This document shows, in pieces, positions 38,641 to 52,165 of a stretch of DNA of 64,000 bases. The stretch is from contig JACDQD010000011.1 of assembly GCA_019843655.1 (NCBI GenBank), positions 12,070,604 to 12,134,603 on the forward strand. The letters run 5' to 3'. Positions within the stretch are counted from its first letter, which is position 1, and each line of letters begins with the position of its first letter. Below the pieces are notes generated by a model. That model made no database searches and was not told the origin of the DNA. It saw nothing but the letters and a program-made list of their open reading frames with translations. A program made the position numbers and the translations under genes. The stretch is from Lethocerus indicus (taxonomy: Eukaryota > Arthropoda > Insecta > Hemiptera > Belostomatidae).

Positions 38641-41600
38641 GTGAGTATTTTAGTGACATATATAAATATTAATTGTTATTCCTACACTTGCTTGACGTGA
38701 ATTAAACATATAAGGAATAGAGAAAACCTAAGATTTCGATAGCTTTCTGTTACAATTGAGTCTGTAAAATTGACAAGAAATTTAACAAAGGCCGGTTAAA
38801 TTTATGAAAATGTATTACTACACTCCATAATGCGTTAATGTATTCCTGGATATATTCCTGAATTAGAGATTGCATTTCTTTAATAACCGATCTATCTGAC
38901 CAGAGTGTGGAATGTAATAATTGATCGTTTTTAAAAAAAGATCATTTTCTTATTAACAATACTTCTTTAGGTTCTACAGATGTATGGACCTGACTGTGGC
39001 CAACAAATTGTCCCTGCCTCTCCCAACAGTAAAGGCTTGCACATTCTGGTATAATAAAAGTAAACGAGGATAATTAAAGTCGCAATAGGATATTTTTAGA
39101 GAAGAAGGACACTGGCCGCTATCCTAGTAGTGGAAGCCGATCGTAGAGTGGGAAAGTGGAAAATGATGCGAAATTGTTGGGTGGTTTATTTTCCCCTTTC
39201 AAAGGTTGTGTCGGGTATTCGAGTTCCTGTTCACTCACAAGTAGTACTTATTATTTAGTTGTGCAGCTCGGAGCCGTCCGCAATTAATTATTCCTTCTAT
39301 GGAAACGGACGGTTGACTCTCTTACAGTACACTTTCCGGCGGCGTTTTCCTCTCTGTTTTCTCTCATATTTTTTTCTCCGCCTCCTCCGTTTTATTTTTT
39401 CTTTTATCCCCTTACTTCTGGAGTGAGGATCGGTCAGGTGAAAAGGGGCATCGCATGACAAACAGCGCTCGGAAAATGGCACGACCTACTCAAAGCTTCA
39501 AAGCGGGACCACTTCAGAAGTCAGACGTCTGCGTTTATTCGGATCATTATTTATTGGACCGATACGAAATATTTTACCGGCACAAAAGTTCTGTCCTAGC
39601 GTTAAGATTGGGGGGAATTGATTAGGAAATGGGGCGGAGACGGTGTTATTTCATGGCATTTCTCTGAAAACTGTCGTACGACATTTTATTATCATCATTT
39701 CTTGTTTATTGCTATAGAACAAACATGATTTGGGAGGATTTTATTTTATTTTTTATACAAAAAAACAAAACATAACAAGAATTTGTTAAATTTAACTTTG
39801 TGATCAATTTTGAGACGGACATATTGGAACGAAATAATTTTATTAATTGATATACTACCGTAATTTAGGTTCATAATTCAGTTTTAAGAACTTGGAAACG
39901 TGTCAATGATTCACAATCCGTGATGTATTAATATATGTTAAAATATCGAAATTTTGGCGAAAAATAACTTCGATGTTCGTAACGGGTGTATAGGACTCTA
40001 GCCCATATTCATTTTAATATGAGTTGGGATCTGAAGTACTGAAAGTTTCAATTCCAGATTCCAGAACAAACTTTTCTGAGATTTCTACAGAAGATCCAGA
40101 AAATAAGGTATTCCAAACCAATATTTCGTTGTTATAACGTGTTGCCACATGTAAAATTTCGAGTGCAGAACTAAATATACTTTTTATAGTATGTATGTAC
40201 AAATGTCCATCCCGTGAAAGATTTGACTCCGGAAATCGCGAACGCGACCCCACACCAGCTGCCAGCCCCATGACGCCGTTGGACTCGGATGTCTGGCAGG
40301 GTCTATAATTAAAAGCGTACAAATTAAAAAAAGTTGCTTCTCGCATGCCCCACTCTCCCCCTATCCAAGTCACAACTTTTGACGAACTGAAAACCCCAGT
40401 TTATAATTAAGGGCACTTTCTCTGTCTCCCGTTCTGTGTATCTCTCAAATTAGGCCCCGCATTCATAAATATGGGTGGTGCCGGGGTGGGGGAGCAGTGA
40501 GAGAGATGGAGGAGTCCGCAATTTGATTAGCCTCCTTCGCGTTGGAGTGTCGCCGTACGCCCCGGTGCGGAGAAACAAACCGGATAATCAGCGCGTTTTC
40601 CGCACTGGTCGCATTCCATGTACGCAAGTGCAGCTGGGGGACAAAGAATTAGCCTGAAAAATACGATGAGAAATGTCATCGTTCTTGTGATCTTTTCTTT
40701 CCGCTCGCGGGTTCGGTCTGTTGTATTAACACTAAAAACAGAGCTAATGAAAGAAAAATTTGAAATTTTCTGATGATTTTTAGGTATAAGCTATATCATC
40801 TCGGGGAATTATCATAGTAGTGTACTGTGCAAATGAGTCTAATGAGTGCGTGTGTGTATCTGTGATGTGGTAGCACATCATCTTCGTCTGTCCCACAGCA
40901 GATCCCATTCTCAATATTTCAGTAGTGAAAAAGCGCTGATTTCTGTATTTTAACTTTATTTTAAAAAAATAATATTGAATTATAAGCACGCATATGTTCG
41001 TAAAAATGCGAGAGGATCGATTTTTAAATTTCCGATTAATTAAAATATACTTCGATAAAATCAGAAATACGAATGTTTATTGCCTTGAACTCGTGACGTG
41101 AAAACAAACAGGACGACTAATCCTGAGATCCATATCGCCGGGATTTTTGATGGATCTGCCCTGTTGATGAATTTCCGACTGAGATATATTAAGGTATAAA
41201 ATATTTTTCACTCCCTCTTTTTCTAGTTCATTTATATAAACCGTTCACTCTAACACTGAGTATATTTACCCTGTTTAATTCACGAAGTAAAATAATTTAT
41301 TTCATACACCTTGTTGTGAAGAATAGTAAACAAATAATATAGTGTTTTTTCTGCAGTATAAAAATCCTAATTCATTTATTCTTTATGTCCCATGCAAATT
41401 TCGATCACTTTTTGAGAACATCCTATCAATTCTATCATAGCACTATAACAGTACTATTTCGATTTTTATTTGTTGGGGTTTCTATTTTTGCGTTGGTTTA
41501 CGGTCGGTATTTCTTCAGCGTGTTTTGGACTTTTATCTCCACTACGTCCCCGTATGTTATCCGGACTTTATAGCATAAGCCGATTATTATGACTTTTCTG

Positions 41601-42900
41601 TGATAATCCTCCAATTTGGGAATAGCTTATTGGAAGTCGAAAAATTGGTACGCCGCTCGATTTGCGCTACTGGTCTAATTTCAAGTGGCCTTTGGTCAAA
41701 TTCAGGTCGGTCCCGTTTTAACGCTCGCAGAAACGTCGCTTTATCGGCATGCAAATTGGCGCCCCCCCCCCCTCTTCGTCCTATCCAACCTGTATTTATT
41801 TAGCAGATATAACACGCTCGGCCCCCAAATATAATGTACTCTCCGGCAATTATTCGCCGCACCCTCCTCACCTAGCGCAAAACGTGATAATGTCCAAATT
41901 AATATTCCACGGTTCTTGTTACTCACCGATAGCGAACGGCTTTATTTGCATTCCATTAGCATAGAGAGCGAGCGTCGGATTACCGGACTCCGTCTCCCTT
42001 CTTGTAGGACCGCATTAGGATTGAAATCTTGTCTCAGATAAAAAGGTTTGTCATTAAATCCTCAAATACGCATGAAGGATTAGCTACGAGCGAGTGATCT
42101 GTGCTGCGAGTGTGTGTTATTTGTATACCACATTATTGGGGCCGACTCAGCATTTCTTAGGTCAGCGTTTTGAGAAAAAAAGTTTCTAGGATATGGACCG
42201 TGGATAGCGGAACCTGTTATCCCGACAAACCGAAAAAGGAAACAGTATGAAGATCAGGATATAAACTCGATCCATGCTGTAAAAAGGAAATCCTGCATAT
42301 TCTTTCAACCTTATTTGTCCACATCTCTCGTCTTATGAAGCCTACACTTCTAGGTACATTTATCAATCATTGGCCGTCAACTATTCGTCCACCTGATAAT
42401 TTATTCTCGTTCGCTGTGGAAGAAGTCGCCCAGTTATGGGTGTTGGCTGTTGGCCTCACCACAGTGGAAATAGACGAACCCATTTGGCTCCAGCAGACAC
42501 GAAGTACCAGAAATTAAGTGAAAAAATAACGGAAGAGACTAATGGGACTCTGAGTTAAACTTATGATAACATCTTCGGGTGTAAAACAGTTTCTTTAAAA
42601 CTTTGTCGCTTTTAATTATAATGGAGTAACATTTTTTTTAAATTTGCCCACGAACCGTGGGCAGTTTATCGTATCAATGTGGCCTGTCGATGAAGAAATT
42701 TCACGATTTATCTAGGAAGCCTCGATAAATGGGATTTCCTTCACGAATATGCATAATATTTTCATACAAATGAAACATTTCTAGTCTTACTACCAAAGAT
42801 TTCTTCATTTAAAGCCCCAGAGTATTTCAGGTGATTCCGCCATTCTCTAGTATACAGGTAATTGAAGATACCGCAGGGTAATAAAGCAACGAGTGGAAAT
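38641..42900. other. Non-coding stretch
   Basis: No supported gene. Contains a segment at 40468-40500 resembling the sequence just upstream of the TipE-family exon, and a C11 run at 41762-41772. Open frames at 40014-40373 and 41385-41573 look like chance. Confidence -1.
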
Positions 42901-42923
42901 AGGAAACTCTTCCACTCTCATAT

Positions 42924-42928
<5 letters not shown>

Positions 42929-43010
<82 letters not shown>

Positions 43011-43023
43011 TCTCTCTCTCTCT
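42929..43023. repeat. (TC)n microsatellite
   Basis: About 47 TC dinucleotides with one CC interruption near 43007. It creates artificial Ser/Leu-rich and Arg/Glu-rich open frames on the two strands (42847-43378); these are not genes. A short GA tract follows at 43086-43100. Confidence -1.
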
Positions 43024-43100
43024 GTTTTTAATTTCGCGGTGCCGTCTCTTTTCAACCGAAAAAGAACTGATTTTGGAAAGCCAAGAGAGAGAGAGAGAGA

Positions 43101-46100
43101 AAGAATCCGCCGCTCCTTTTTCGCCCTTATTAGAAAAAGCAGTCGACGAACCTTCTCCGCGCCTCCTACACCCCCTCCTCTTCTCACTCCGTTGCTTTCC
43201 GCACCGAAAACGGGACAAAAGCTTCATAAGCTCCCACACTTTATTACCTATAAAGCCCGGTCGGCTACCGTGGATGGCTTTGATCAACCGCGGCATGATC
43301 AAAGTTTTTCGAAGAAAAAGAAACGGGAGAAAGGGAGGAGGGGTAAAAAAAAGTGGAGGCGGCTTTCCTTTTAATTAGTAGCCCCTTCGATAGGGGCGAG
43401 ACTGAGTCGATTAAGTACGAAAGATGGGCAGCATGACTTGAATTTTATCAATAAAAATAAATCCTTTGCTTTGTTCGTACTTTAACGGGTACATTTATTA
43501 ATCGTCGTCTTTATTTAATGTCAATTTAAGTGTCGCTTAAAAACGTTTAAGTGTCGCTATCAAGGCGGTCACTGTTGTCTTGCATCTGAAGGTAGGAACA
43601 TTCTACGGGATAATTAATTAAACTTATTTGTAATTACAATAATATATAAATTATCCTTGCCTCTATGTTCTGTCTCTATACTGATTCGTTTTTGTGATAT
43701 GGAATTTTGTGTATTCCACACAAAATTTCGAGTATTGTGCTAAATTTGAAATAATTTTGTGGGTTATAGACGTATATTATATCGACATTTAGTATAAGCC
43801 TGTCTCGAATATTACTTACTTAGTTACCCATCGTTTATAATGTGTTATGATTCATATAAAAAACTGATATTATATTTATGGAAAGTACCGTACATTCGTA
43901 GTAAAATCTTTATGGAGGTTCAAGACCATCAAAAGTCATGTATACAAGACCCGTCACACAGAATCATGACACTAAATACATTATTTTATCCCAATATCCA
44001 GTGTATAAAAGTACACATTATAAAATTTATAAATTTGATTCACTATTTATGGGAGCATATTTCTGTCTTTATTTAAAACTTTGGCGACTGTAGTTTTCCG
44101 TAGCGCTTCACGAGCGCTTCGTACACACTAAGTACATTATGCTCAATCTAAATCCAGATCCATGTCTTCACCTAACTTAGTCCAGACAGTGGTTTCAGTG
44201 CTTCTAAAGCTTCAACTCTAACCACAGAAAGGCACCGATAAGAATTTAATTACAAATTTAATTATTTTGATTTAATTTAATAATTTCCATTTTCGTGTAA
44301 ACCTATAATAGTGTGTTTCATTATAAATAGTTACTCTAACTCTGCATTAGTAACTCTGACTCACAGTAATGATATTCAGAGAGTTAACTTAAATAATATT
44401 CTAGCGGGACGATTCGGGCGCTGATACTAGACCAGCCACACGTCTATGAGGCTCGAGATGTTACAGCATTGAATGTAGTGCTGTGTAGTATTAGAAAGAA
44501 TTACGGCGCTAGATACACATTAATTATTTCATCCATGCATCTAGGTTTTGGAATTAATTTATATATTTCAATATGCATATACATAACTAGGAATAGAAAT
44601 ACATTATTCGTATGTAAATACATTGAGGAATAAACTGAGGAGAGCGACTACCCAGGATCCGTTAATGTGACCTACTTTATTATACGATATTCACGTCTTA
44701 TCTAATCGTCCGAATTTTTCGGTAACGCACAAAGCTCCTCCGTGCCGGATATGAGCCAGCGACCTATGGATATCTGCCTTGAGAGGCTTTCATGCCGACT
44801 ACAGACCACCAGCTGAAAGCTACCAGAGGGGATCGATCACTTTTCATTCTCAACAAGCCCCCATTTTAGTGGGTTAAATATATTCCAGCGTGTTTAGAAC
44901 ACGGCTCAAAACAATGTGGCATCACTCAATTTTTGAATTCGGAAGAAAAAGCCAAAAGGATAGGAATAAAGGAGAGGACAATGATCTCACAAATCACGTC
45001 TGATTAAAAAAGGCATATCTCCAAAACGGTTTATAATATCATTTCCCCTGTATTTATCTATCTGTAATTGTTCTTCATTGTTCATCGAAAGTGAAAAATT
45101 CGACTTAACTATGTATTTAACTTAAGAGGAAATTTAAAGCGTGGCTGCAGGCCGTTGGGCGTTTTTATTTACGACCGGCCTTTTCCGATTTCGTATTCCG
45201 TTCGGACCCGTCTTTATGATTGGCTCGTAAAGTCGCCGTCCCCCGACCGTTGGCGCAGAAAAAAATAAAACCAAAACCCAATCGTCTCGTTTCGAACCCT
45301 TATTTATTTATTTTGCCTTCCTAACGTCTCCTATATGTATGCAGGAGAAAAAGAGTAAAAAAGGGCGCAATATTCGATGGGCGACCGGTCCCATCCACGC
45401 TGTTGTATACCACCTGCGCCGCTCTTGTATACTTCAGCGGCAGTGTCCCCTATTCTCCGTTCCATGAATTCCCTCCTTATGTCCCAAATCGTATTGGGCT
45501 AGCGGGTTGCATGTACTAGTATACGGGATCATTGCCAAGGACATTGGACTAATAAATGGCAATTTCGAATAGCTTACTGGCACTTATAGCTCATAAACAG
45601 TGGACACGCCATACAGTTTTTTCTTATGGACACACAGCCCAGTTTGTCACGGCTGGGGGGATAAAAACTTTATTGCTGAAGCAGATTGAAGGGTAGGTGA
45701 AGATCGAGGAATGAGTCCGGACTTCAAAGGACGGTCGTAAAAAAGCCAAAGCTTTTTTATTTTTTAATACGGCCAGATATTTGTTTAGTTCATTCTCTCA
45801 GTATGGTTGGAATCAGTCAATGTATTACTCTCAAACTGCCTGGCGAATACTTGTTTAAAATAAAGGTCTGAAATAATTTCCTCTTTATTGTGGGTTTATT
45901 TGAAACCGTTCCGGCAGATAAGTTTGTGCTGTTCTGCAAAACTAAATTGACAGGCTGCATTCTGTATCGGGAACAATGCGTAGTAACGGTTATATGGTAT
46001 TCTTCGCTTTAGTTTTACCTTCAGTTTTCTCGAGTGAAAAAGGATTTTATAAATGTCGAGGCTTTACTACAGTACGGCACGGTCAACCGCACATGCAAAC

Positions 46101-47820
46101 GTCCGGCCACAATGAGCCCCATACAATTATTAAGGAATTATGAGGACCCCGGCAAGAGACGAATGCGAGGTCGGGGCCCTGCGAATTATTAATCTCTCCG
46201 CAGGATGTAAATTCTGCACGAGCCTCGCCGTTTTACTGTGCCGCCCATTCATGTTGGATACCCACCGCCACTTGGCAGTTTATTTTAGGAGGCGGGTAGG
46301 CCTAAAACCAGAACAAGGAAGTTTTTTCCTCTTACAATATGCTCCGCGTATCCCGACCACTCTTCAGAAATCATTATGTGAAAGATATATTTAAGGTTAG
46401 AGAATTGGATATGTCCTTTACTTAAACGGGTACGAGAGGGGTCTTATCCCAACTCCTTAGTTCTTATCCTTAGTTAAATTTAAGATGTATTAATGCAGTA
46501 TTACTTCATACTAAATTACACCCAATATCAGCTACGTGTTTATTTACTTACATTTAAAACTTGGCACATTCTAGCTAAACGCTGCGAAAACTGGTTGTAT
46601 TTTAGACTGTTAAACCCAAAATACATAAATTTGGTAAATCAATTACATTATGCTTTAAGTTTAGTTCAGTACTCATTCCCATTTTAAACTAGTTCCACGG
46701 TTGAACAACACACAATTAATTACAGTGAATGTGTGAATTAATTAGCCGTTTAGGATTAACACGTTTATGTTTATTGGGGAGTGTGGAGGACAGAATACTC
46801 CACACTTCAGGTTGACTGGAAACTACTGCTTAGGCGAACATAAGGAAACAATTCGTCCGCGATTTATTCAGGAATAATAGGATTCTCCGGTTCTTGGAAA
46901 CAGGGCGGAGGGGGGATTTCACGGTAATAGGGGGCTAAGAGGTTTAATTACGCCCCAGGCTCTAACCACGGCGGAATAAGTTCAGTTTCAATGCTTCGAG
47001 AAGTTGGAAAGTCGGTCAGGCCGGGGGCTTAAACGAAGGGTGAATATACAGCCGGAGCATCAGTGGCAATTCTGGAAATTATTTCTCAATTTATAGCAGA
47101 TATTCACTGCACAAATCACTTGCAGCAATAAGCTGGCTGACATTGTTCAGTCGTCTTGACCCAGGAAATAAGGAACATTGTATACTGTTTATGCCTAAAT
47201 TTTACTATTATTAATATCTTTATTATATATTGATTATTTGTTATAAGCTATATATCTTGTAACATACAGATATTATACTATTTATTAACAAAAACTATTT
47301 ATTACTATTAATAAATCTGTTTTAGTTACAAAACTTATTTAAACTTCTTAGACAGAGTAGGATAAAGAATTAGTCATTTCATTCGTATTGTTAAATAATA
47401 CTAGGAGAGGAATAAATGTTGACTATCTCGATAAAATGTATATATTTCAATGGAGTTCATGTTCAGCGCAACTGATATAATAATATTTCGTATGAATAAA
47501 AGGTAGTTTTATTCAAATTTTATCTGAATTTAAGGTTGGGAGAAATAGAAAACAGAAGGTAGAATAATAAAAGCAGAATAGTTCGGCTTCTTATACGATA
47601 AACAATTTCAACATTATTACTCCCATTTCTCGTCAAGGTGGCCTCCGTCCATTGCTCACTGTCAACATTGAACATGACAAGAACTAGTTCCCTTATAGGA
47701 CTATCAGTCAGTCGGCCATTGTAATAATTCACGAGAATGCGGGAAAAAATGGGCGCCGGGACATAAAGGAGCTTATATATTGGCACCGGCGGCTCGACAC
47801 ATACGTCACGGACATAAAGA
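43101..47820. other. Non-coding stretch
   Basis: No supported exon or RNA gene. GC-rich patches at about 45160-45300 and 46090-46300 interrupt AT-rich DNA. The open frame at 46140-46394 lies in such a patch and has no recognised product. Confidence -1.
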
Positions 47821-47825
47821 ACTCT

Positions 47826-47965
47826 CGAATAGGAGTCGATTAGTTGAGTCGATAGAGTGGGGTCGGCCTAATTGGGCCGGTCTTACCGGTGCCGTCCCAG
47901 TCCCAATGCAAACGACCCCACGGTTAGGTGGAAGTTCATGGGTTCGAACCTCACATTTTCCTTTA
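47826..47965 (+). mobile_element. tRNA-derived SINE, copy 1
   Basis: Begins near TAGGAGTCGATTAG and has an A-box-like TAGTTGAGTCG at 47841-47851 and a perfect B box, GGTTCGAACCT, at 47941-47951. The 90-base A-to-B distance is longer than in a tRNA. It aligns with 48911-49050 through the shared blocks TAGGAGTCG, TAATTGGGCC and CGGTGCC. No poly-A tail or terminal duplication is evident. Confidence -1.
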
Positions 47966-48910
47966 ATTGCGTTGTTTGAATTTGAAATGAAAGGATCTCA
48001 ATTAGGCCAGGACCAATTAGTGCGGTCTCGGTAGTCTCCTACTTCCTTCTAAGAACCGCTTCCCGAAAATTTACATAAAAGTACAAGTGTAGGTAAAACG
48101 AGTATGGATAGATAAATAAATTGAATGAGTGTGCAATCTTATTACAATTATTGCCAGGTATTTTATGGCAGCCGATTTGCTTAAGTACCTCAGTAAATTA
48201 ATAACGAAACCGTACTGAGACTGAAATTGGTTTTAGGACGAAAAAGTAAATGGCAAGGGCGATGATTAAAAACGTACACATCATAAATATTCCACACGCC
48301 TCACGGGTCACGTATTTAAACGTCAATTATAAGCGACCTGCCAGCCGGGATATGCCGTTATATACGTTCATCCAAATTCTTTACATATTTGAGTAATTAA
48401 ATTTATTGTTGAACTTTCGCGACGGACGACCGACCGCTCTGTTACTCTGATAACGAATTAAGGAATACCTCTAATATAGAAGATAGAATGTGCCAAACAA
48501 TACAGTAGTGGATTTCGTACAGACTTGGAATTTCTAATGGTGTAGGCAGTGCTGGCGAAACGGATAATGAAATCGATTTCCCAGTTCCCTTTCCAATGAC
48601 AACGGGAATTCGAAGATTTGTAAAAAGGATGCGCAGTCATTTAGATATACAGTCGCGCGGCGAAATGAATCATACGTTGGGTGGTCGAATAATAATTCGA
48701 GAAACGATCTGATCTTTTAACAAGAAACAATTAATTTTTTTTTCCATCGTTTAACATCGAATTCTTTTAACACGAAAGAACTTTAGGTCCCCATGTGTTA
48801 AAAGATAATGCCTGATAATTTATATAAAAACATGCACGCCACCGAACTTTGAATTTCATTCTGCATTTCCAGCGAGTGTATTAGGCCTTTAAATTTCGGA
48901 AAACTGAACC

Positions 48911-49050
48911 GAGTAGGAGTCGTTTAGCCGAGTGGATGTAGGGGCCGACCCCCACTTAATTGGGCCAGTGGATCGGTGCCTTACTCGCCGTAAATGGCCT
49001 AATACAATTCCGGTTTGGGAGGGGTTTCTCTCGCCCGAGTCCATTCCTCC
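48911..49050 (+). mobile_element. tRNA-derived SINE, copy 2
   Basis: Same family as 47826-47965: GAGTAGGAGTCG, a consensus A box TAGCCGAGTGG at 48925-48935, TTAATTGGGCCAGTGGATCGGTGCC in shared positions (48956-48980), then divergence. The B box region has decayed (GGTTTGGGAGGGG). The two copies complement each other: copy 1 keeps the B box and copy 2 the A box. Confidence -1.
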
Positions 49051-49129
49051 GCTTCGGTACTTATCGGAAATTAATTTCAATTTCATACCCGGATCGCTTA
49101 CCGGGGCCCTCGCACCGAGTGACGCTTAA

Positions 49130-51945
49130 CCCCTACTTTCGTGTAGGGAACCGCGTAGCCGATACCTATCAAAAACATATCGAGAGTTACTGTATTCGAA
49201 GTTTATTTCTTCTGCTATCAAAAGCAGCCTACTGCATGATTTGTTGGGCACTAATAAATATGTCAGGCTAAACGAAAGAAAACGCGAGAAGATTTTCCAA
49301 ATTATGTTATTGTAATTTGGAATTTTTTCTCACATTTTATTGTGGTTTATTCTATTAGCCTTGATTTGTCTTATATGCATGTTCTGCCACCGTAGACAGA
49401 ACAAAAACTGAATAACACCTTATTTATTTTAACTGCACACACCACTATGAGTAATGCAAAACATTACACTGTATTCACTGCAAACATTGAAATGCATACC
49501 ATTTTATTAGATTATAAGTTAATTCACTTATTCAAATGTTATAATACATTTTTAAAAATACAACTTACGAATCAGTGATCAACTAGCACTTGTAGTGCTG
49601 TCGAAAACTAGTACTTTGGCCTGAACGTTTCTATCATTTCTTTATTGACAGCGAATATAAATATGTCCAGCCACCGTTATAACGTCCTTCTGCAACTTTT
49701 CAAAAAGTCAAGTCAGATACCTAACGACACCCCAAATAAAAGTTAAATAAAACTTATATGGCTCAAACAAAAAATTGTCACCTCTCAATAGGTTTAAATT
49801 TTGAAATAAACTGCATGACAGTAATACATTATGATCTTCAGTGTACCCCCCCTATTATTAAAATCCCTACTTTAAAATTATTTAATAAAATAATGATACT
49901 ATTATTACCCCCAATCAAAGCGATAAGCCAGCAGGTTAACTTGATCAAAGCTCCTACAATTATCAGGTTTCCACGGCCAATTACGTTACAATTGGTAGGC
50001 TTGAATGGGTAAGATTGTAGAGTGGATTAGTCTGTTATTCCTTGCAGGATCAAAAAATTAACCGCTTTTAACTCTTCAGAAACTAGCAGGGATATACATA
50101 GAAGCAATGTAACAGTAAAAAATAAACCACTATAATCGCAAAAAACTAGTTACAAAGCAGTTATAGACTTATACACCATCAAGATAATGGAACATTTTAA
50201 ATTGTGCAAATTTTAAATGCAACGGACTTATTTTGAAATTTGTTTCAATCATATACATATATGCATGTGTAAACGTGTAAACATATTTAAACATTATATA
50301 TGCAAACAAAGATATTCAGAATGATCTAGCGAATATTAGATTCATTGATAAAAATGCGCATTAAGAACGTTTCATTTTAGGCCAAAGTTTTTTACTTCTG
50401 CATAATATACTGCGAAACCGGCTTAATGAAAGAGTCGGTTGTGATCCACACCAGCCTATAATTTCAGCTCCAATGCAGTACTTGTTGTTATGCAAATGTA
50501 AGTGAGTTAAACGCATAGTTCACCTTCAAAAATTCAATTCCGGCTATTCAATTTAAATAGGCAGCAAAAAACATAATGAAAATATTTTTCTCTCTAGGCG
50601 TAAAAAATATCCGAGTTTATTTAATATGAAAATAAACACAGGTAAAATATTGTGGAACACAAACTCCCGAGAGGCCATAATACGCGTCACCCCCTTGAAT
50701 AATTCATGCCTCGTTTTCTTTAATTCGAGTCGTTCTCTGTGTGCCTGCGCTGTTCCGGAGAACTATAGTTAAGGGCGTTTATTTCCGGCCCTGAACATGT
50801 TTCTGGAACGCGTACGGGGGTTATAAGGAATTTGAATATACCGCTCGGTACAGTATTATACAACTGCGGTTCAAGTTCTGAAAGCCCATTCAAGATTATA
50901 TTGCCAGTTTTACGAGTTTTACCTCGGACAAATTCAATATCACTGGTGCCACTTTCTGTCTCCACTCTTCTATTAATCATGTGTCAGACCGGTTTCTCAA
51001 CATGGTGACAGGAGTGGGCTCATCAGCTCGCTACGTGTGGGGGGGGGGATGCTTACTCACGATAGAGCCGATAACCGTTCTCGCCTGGCACGAAATATGA
51101 GGAGAGCGAGGAGAGAAAACAGCGGGAGTTATGATGTTCCAAACCCTTGTGAACTTTCAACAAATACCACGAACTCAATTAAAACTTACAAGTTATCATC
51201 CGTGTGGCTCTCTCGAGTTCGATATTTCGCCAATTTTAATTGAGAGATATAAAATAGAGATCAGCGTCGGCCTTTTGTCTACCGGCTATTTGATTTGTAT
51301 AGGTAAATGCCTCACATATAACTAATTATATTTGTTCTGCGTTGTTTTAAACATTCCTTTTCGTTTTAATAAATAATAAATTTGTAGTATTTACACACAT
51401 TCCTGCGCTAGCCGGTGTTTGACTTGCAAAAGCAAATGCGACATATTTGCTGACAGGGATCCGAAAGGTTTTCCCAAAGGGATTTCGGGGCGTGATATTT
51501 CTGTACAAAAAGAGTTTGCTCTCTCCCGGCCCTTAGTTTGCAATTCAAAGTGTTGCGCTTCCCCCTTGTCCCAGTTTCTCCCAATATGAAATCTCTAATA
51601 TTAATATTCGCCACTTTTCTGGTCCCACTCCTGTGTGGACTGGTCGAAAACTTGTGTAATCACGCAGAAAGTTTCCGCTGTCGGAGTTCCATAAGGTTTA
51701 CAAGTTTTAGATAGGAAGCCGATATTTCAATATGGTGCCTAAGTGTATTTGGAAGCGGCGCGAAAATGCTGTCTCGTTTACATATTCTACGATTAACAGT
51801 TGATGGAACGCGTTTACGACACTGCGACGGTACGATTTCGAACTGTTCACCATACTTGAATTCAGAAGTCAGAACTAACCTTATATGCCAAACCTTAACT
51901 ATCTTAGTTTAACATACCTGTTTTGCGGTCTGAGAGGGGTTGGAA
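49130..51945. other. Non-coding stretch
   Basis: No supported gene. Holds the second paired element (50614-50730) and a G10 run at 51039-51048. Confidence -1.
50614..50730 (+). repeat. Dispersed paired element, copy 2
   Basis: Partner of 31111-31220. Shared blocks are GTTTATTTAATATGAAA, ACACAGGTAAAATAT and TTGAATAATTCATGCC followed by CGTTTTCTTTAATTC. The two are 19.5 kb apart in the same orientation. Confidence -1.
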
Positions 51946-52165
51946 TACCGTATATTTGTGTTTCTGTCCCCTCTCGCTGGTTTTCAGCTGGTGTTCAGTT
52001 CAAGTGACCACAGTACAAGTGACAGTGACAGTGCAGTGAGGATGCCCGAAAAACATCCAAAGTGCCAATAGTGAGTAACACCGCTACTGAAGATGGCGAG
52101 CAGCCGAAACCGGTCTAGCAAAAGACCAAACCAGCGAGAGGGGACAGAAACACAAATCTACGGTA
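51946..52165 (+). mobile_element. Inverted-repeat (MITE-like) element, copy B
   Basis: Ends are inverted complements over at least 33 bases: TACCGTATATTTGTGTTTCT at the left and the complementary AAACACAAATCTACGGTA at the right, followed inward by CTGTCCCCTCTCGCTGG and its complement. The left arm lacks the inner part that the right arm keeps. The right arm has the conserved block 52083-52119. The centre matches that of copy C in reverse, so B and C are inserted in opposite orientations. No transposase is encoded. Confidence -1.
52083..52119 (+). ncRNA. Hammerhead-ribozyme-like motif (hypothesis)
   Basis: Read as RNA, the block gives GCUA (stem I), CUGAAGA (fits the CUGANGA core), an extra U, a GGC/GCC stem II with a five-base loop, GAAA, an ACC/GGU stem III without a loop, the GUC triplet and UAGC closing stem I. 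This is the order of a type I hammerhead, and loop-free stem III forms are known to act as dimers. The unpaired U between the core and stem II departs from the canonical fold. The block recurs in all element arms. It may be only a conserved terminal repeat. Confidence -1.

Noticed and set aside
42847..43378. Ser/Leu-rich and Arg/Glu-rich proteins
   Set aside because: They are translations of a (TC)n microsatellite, without start context or homologous sequence.
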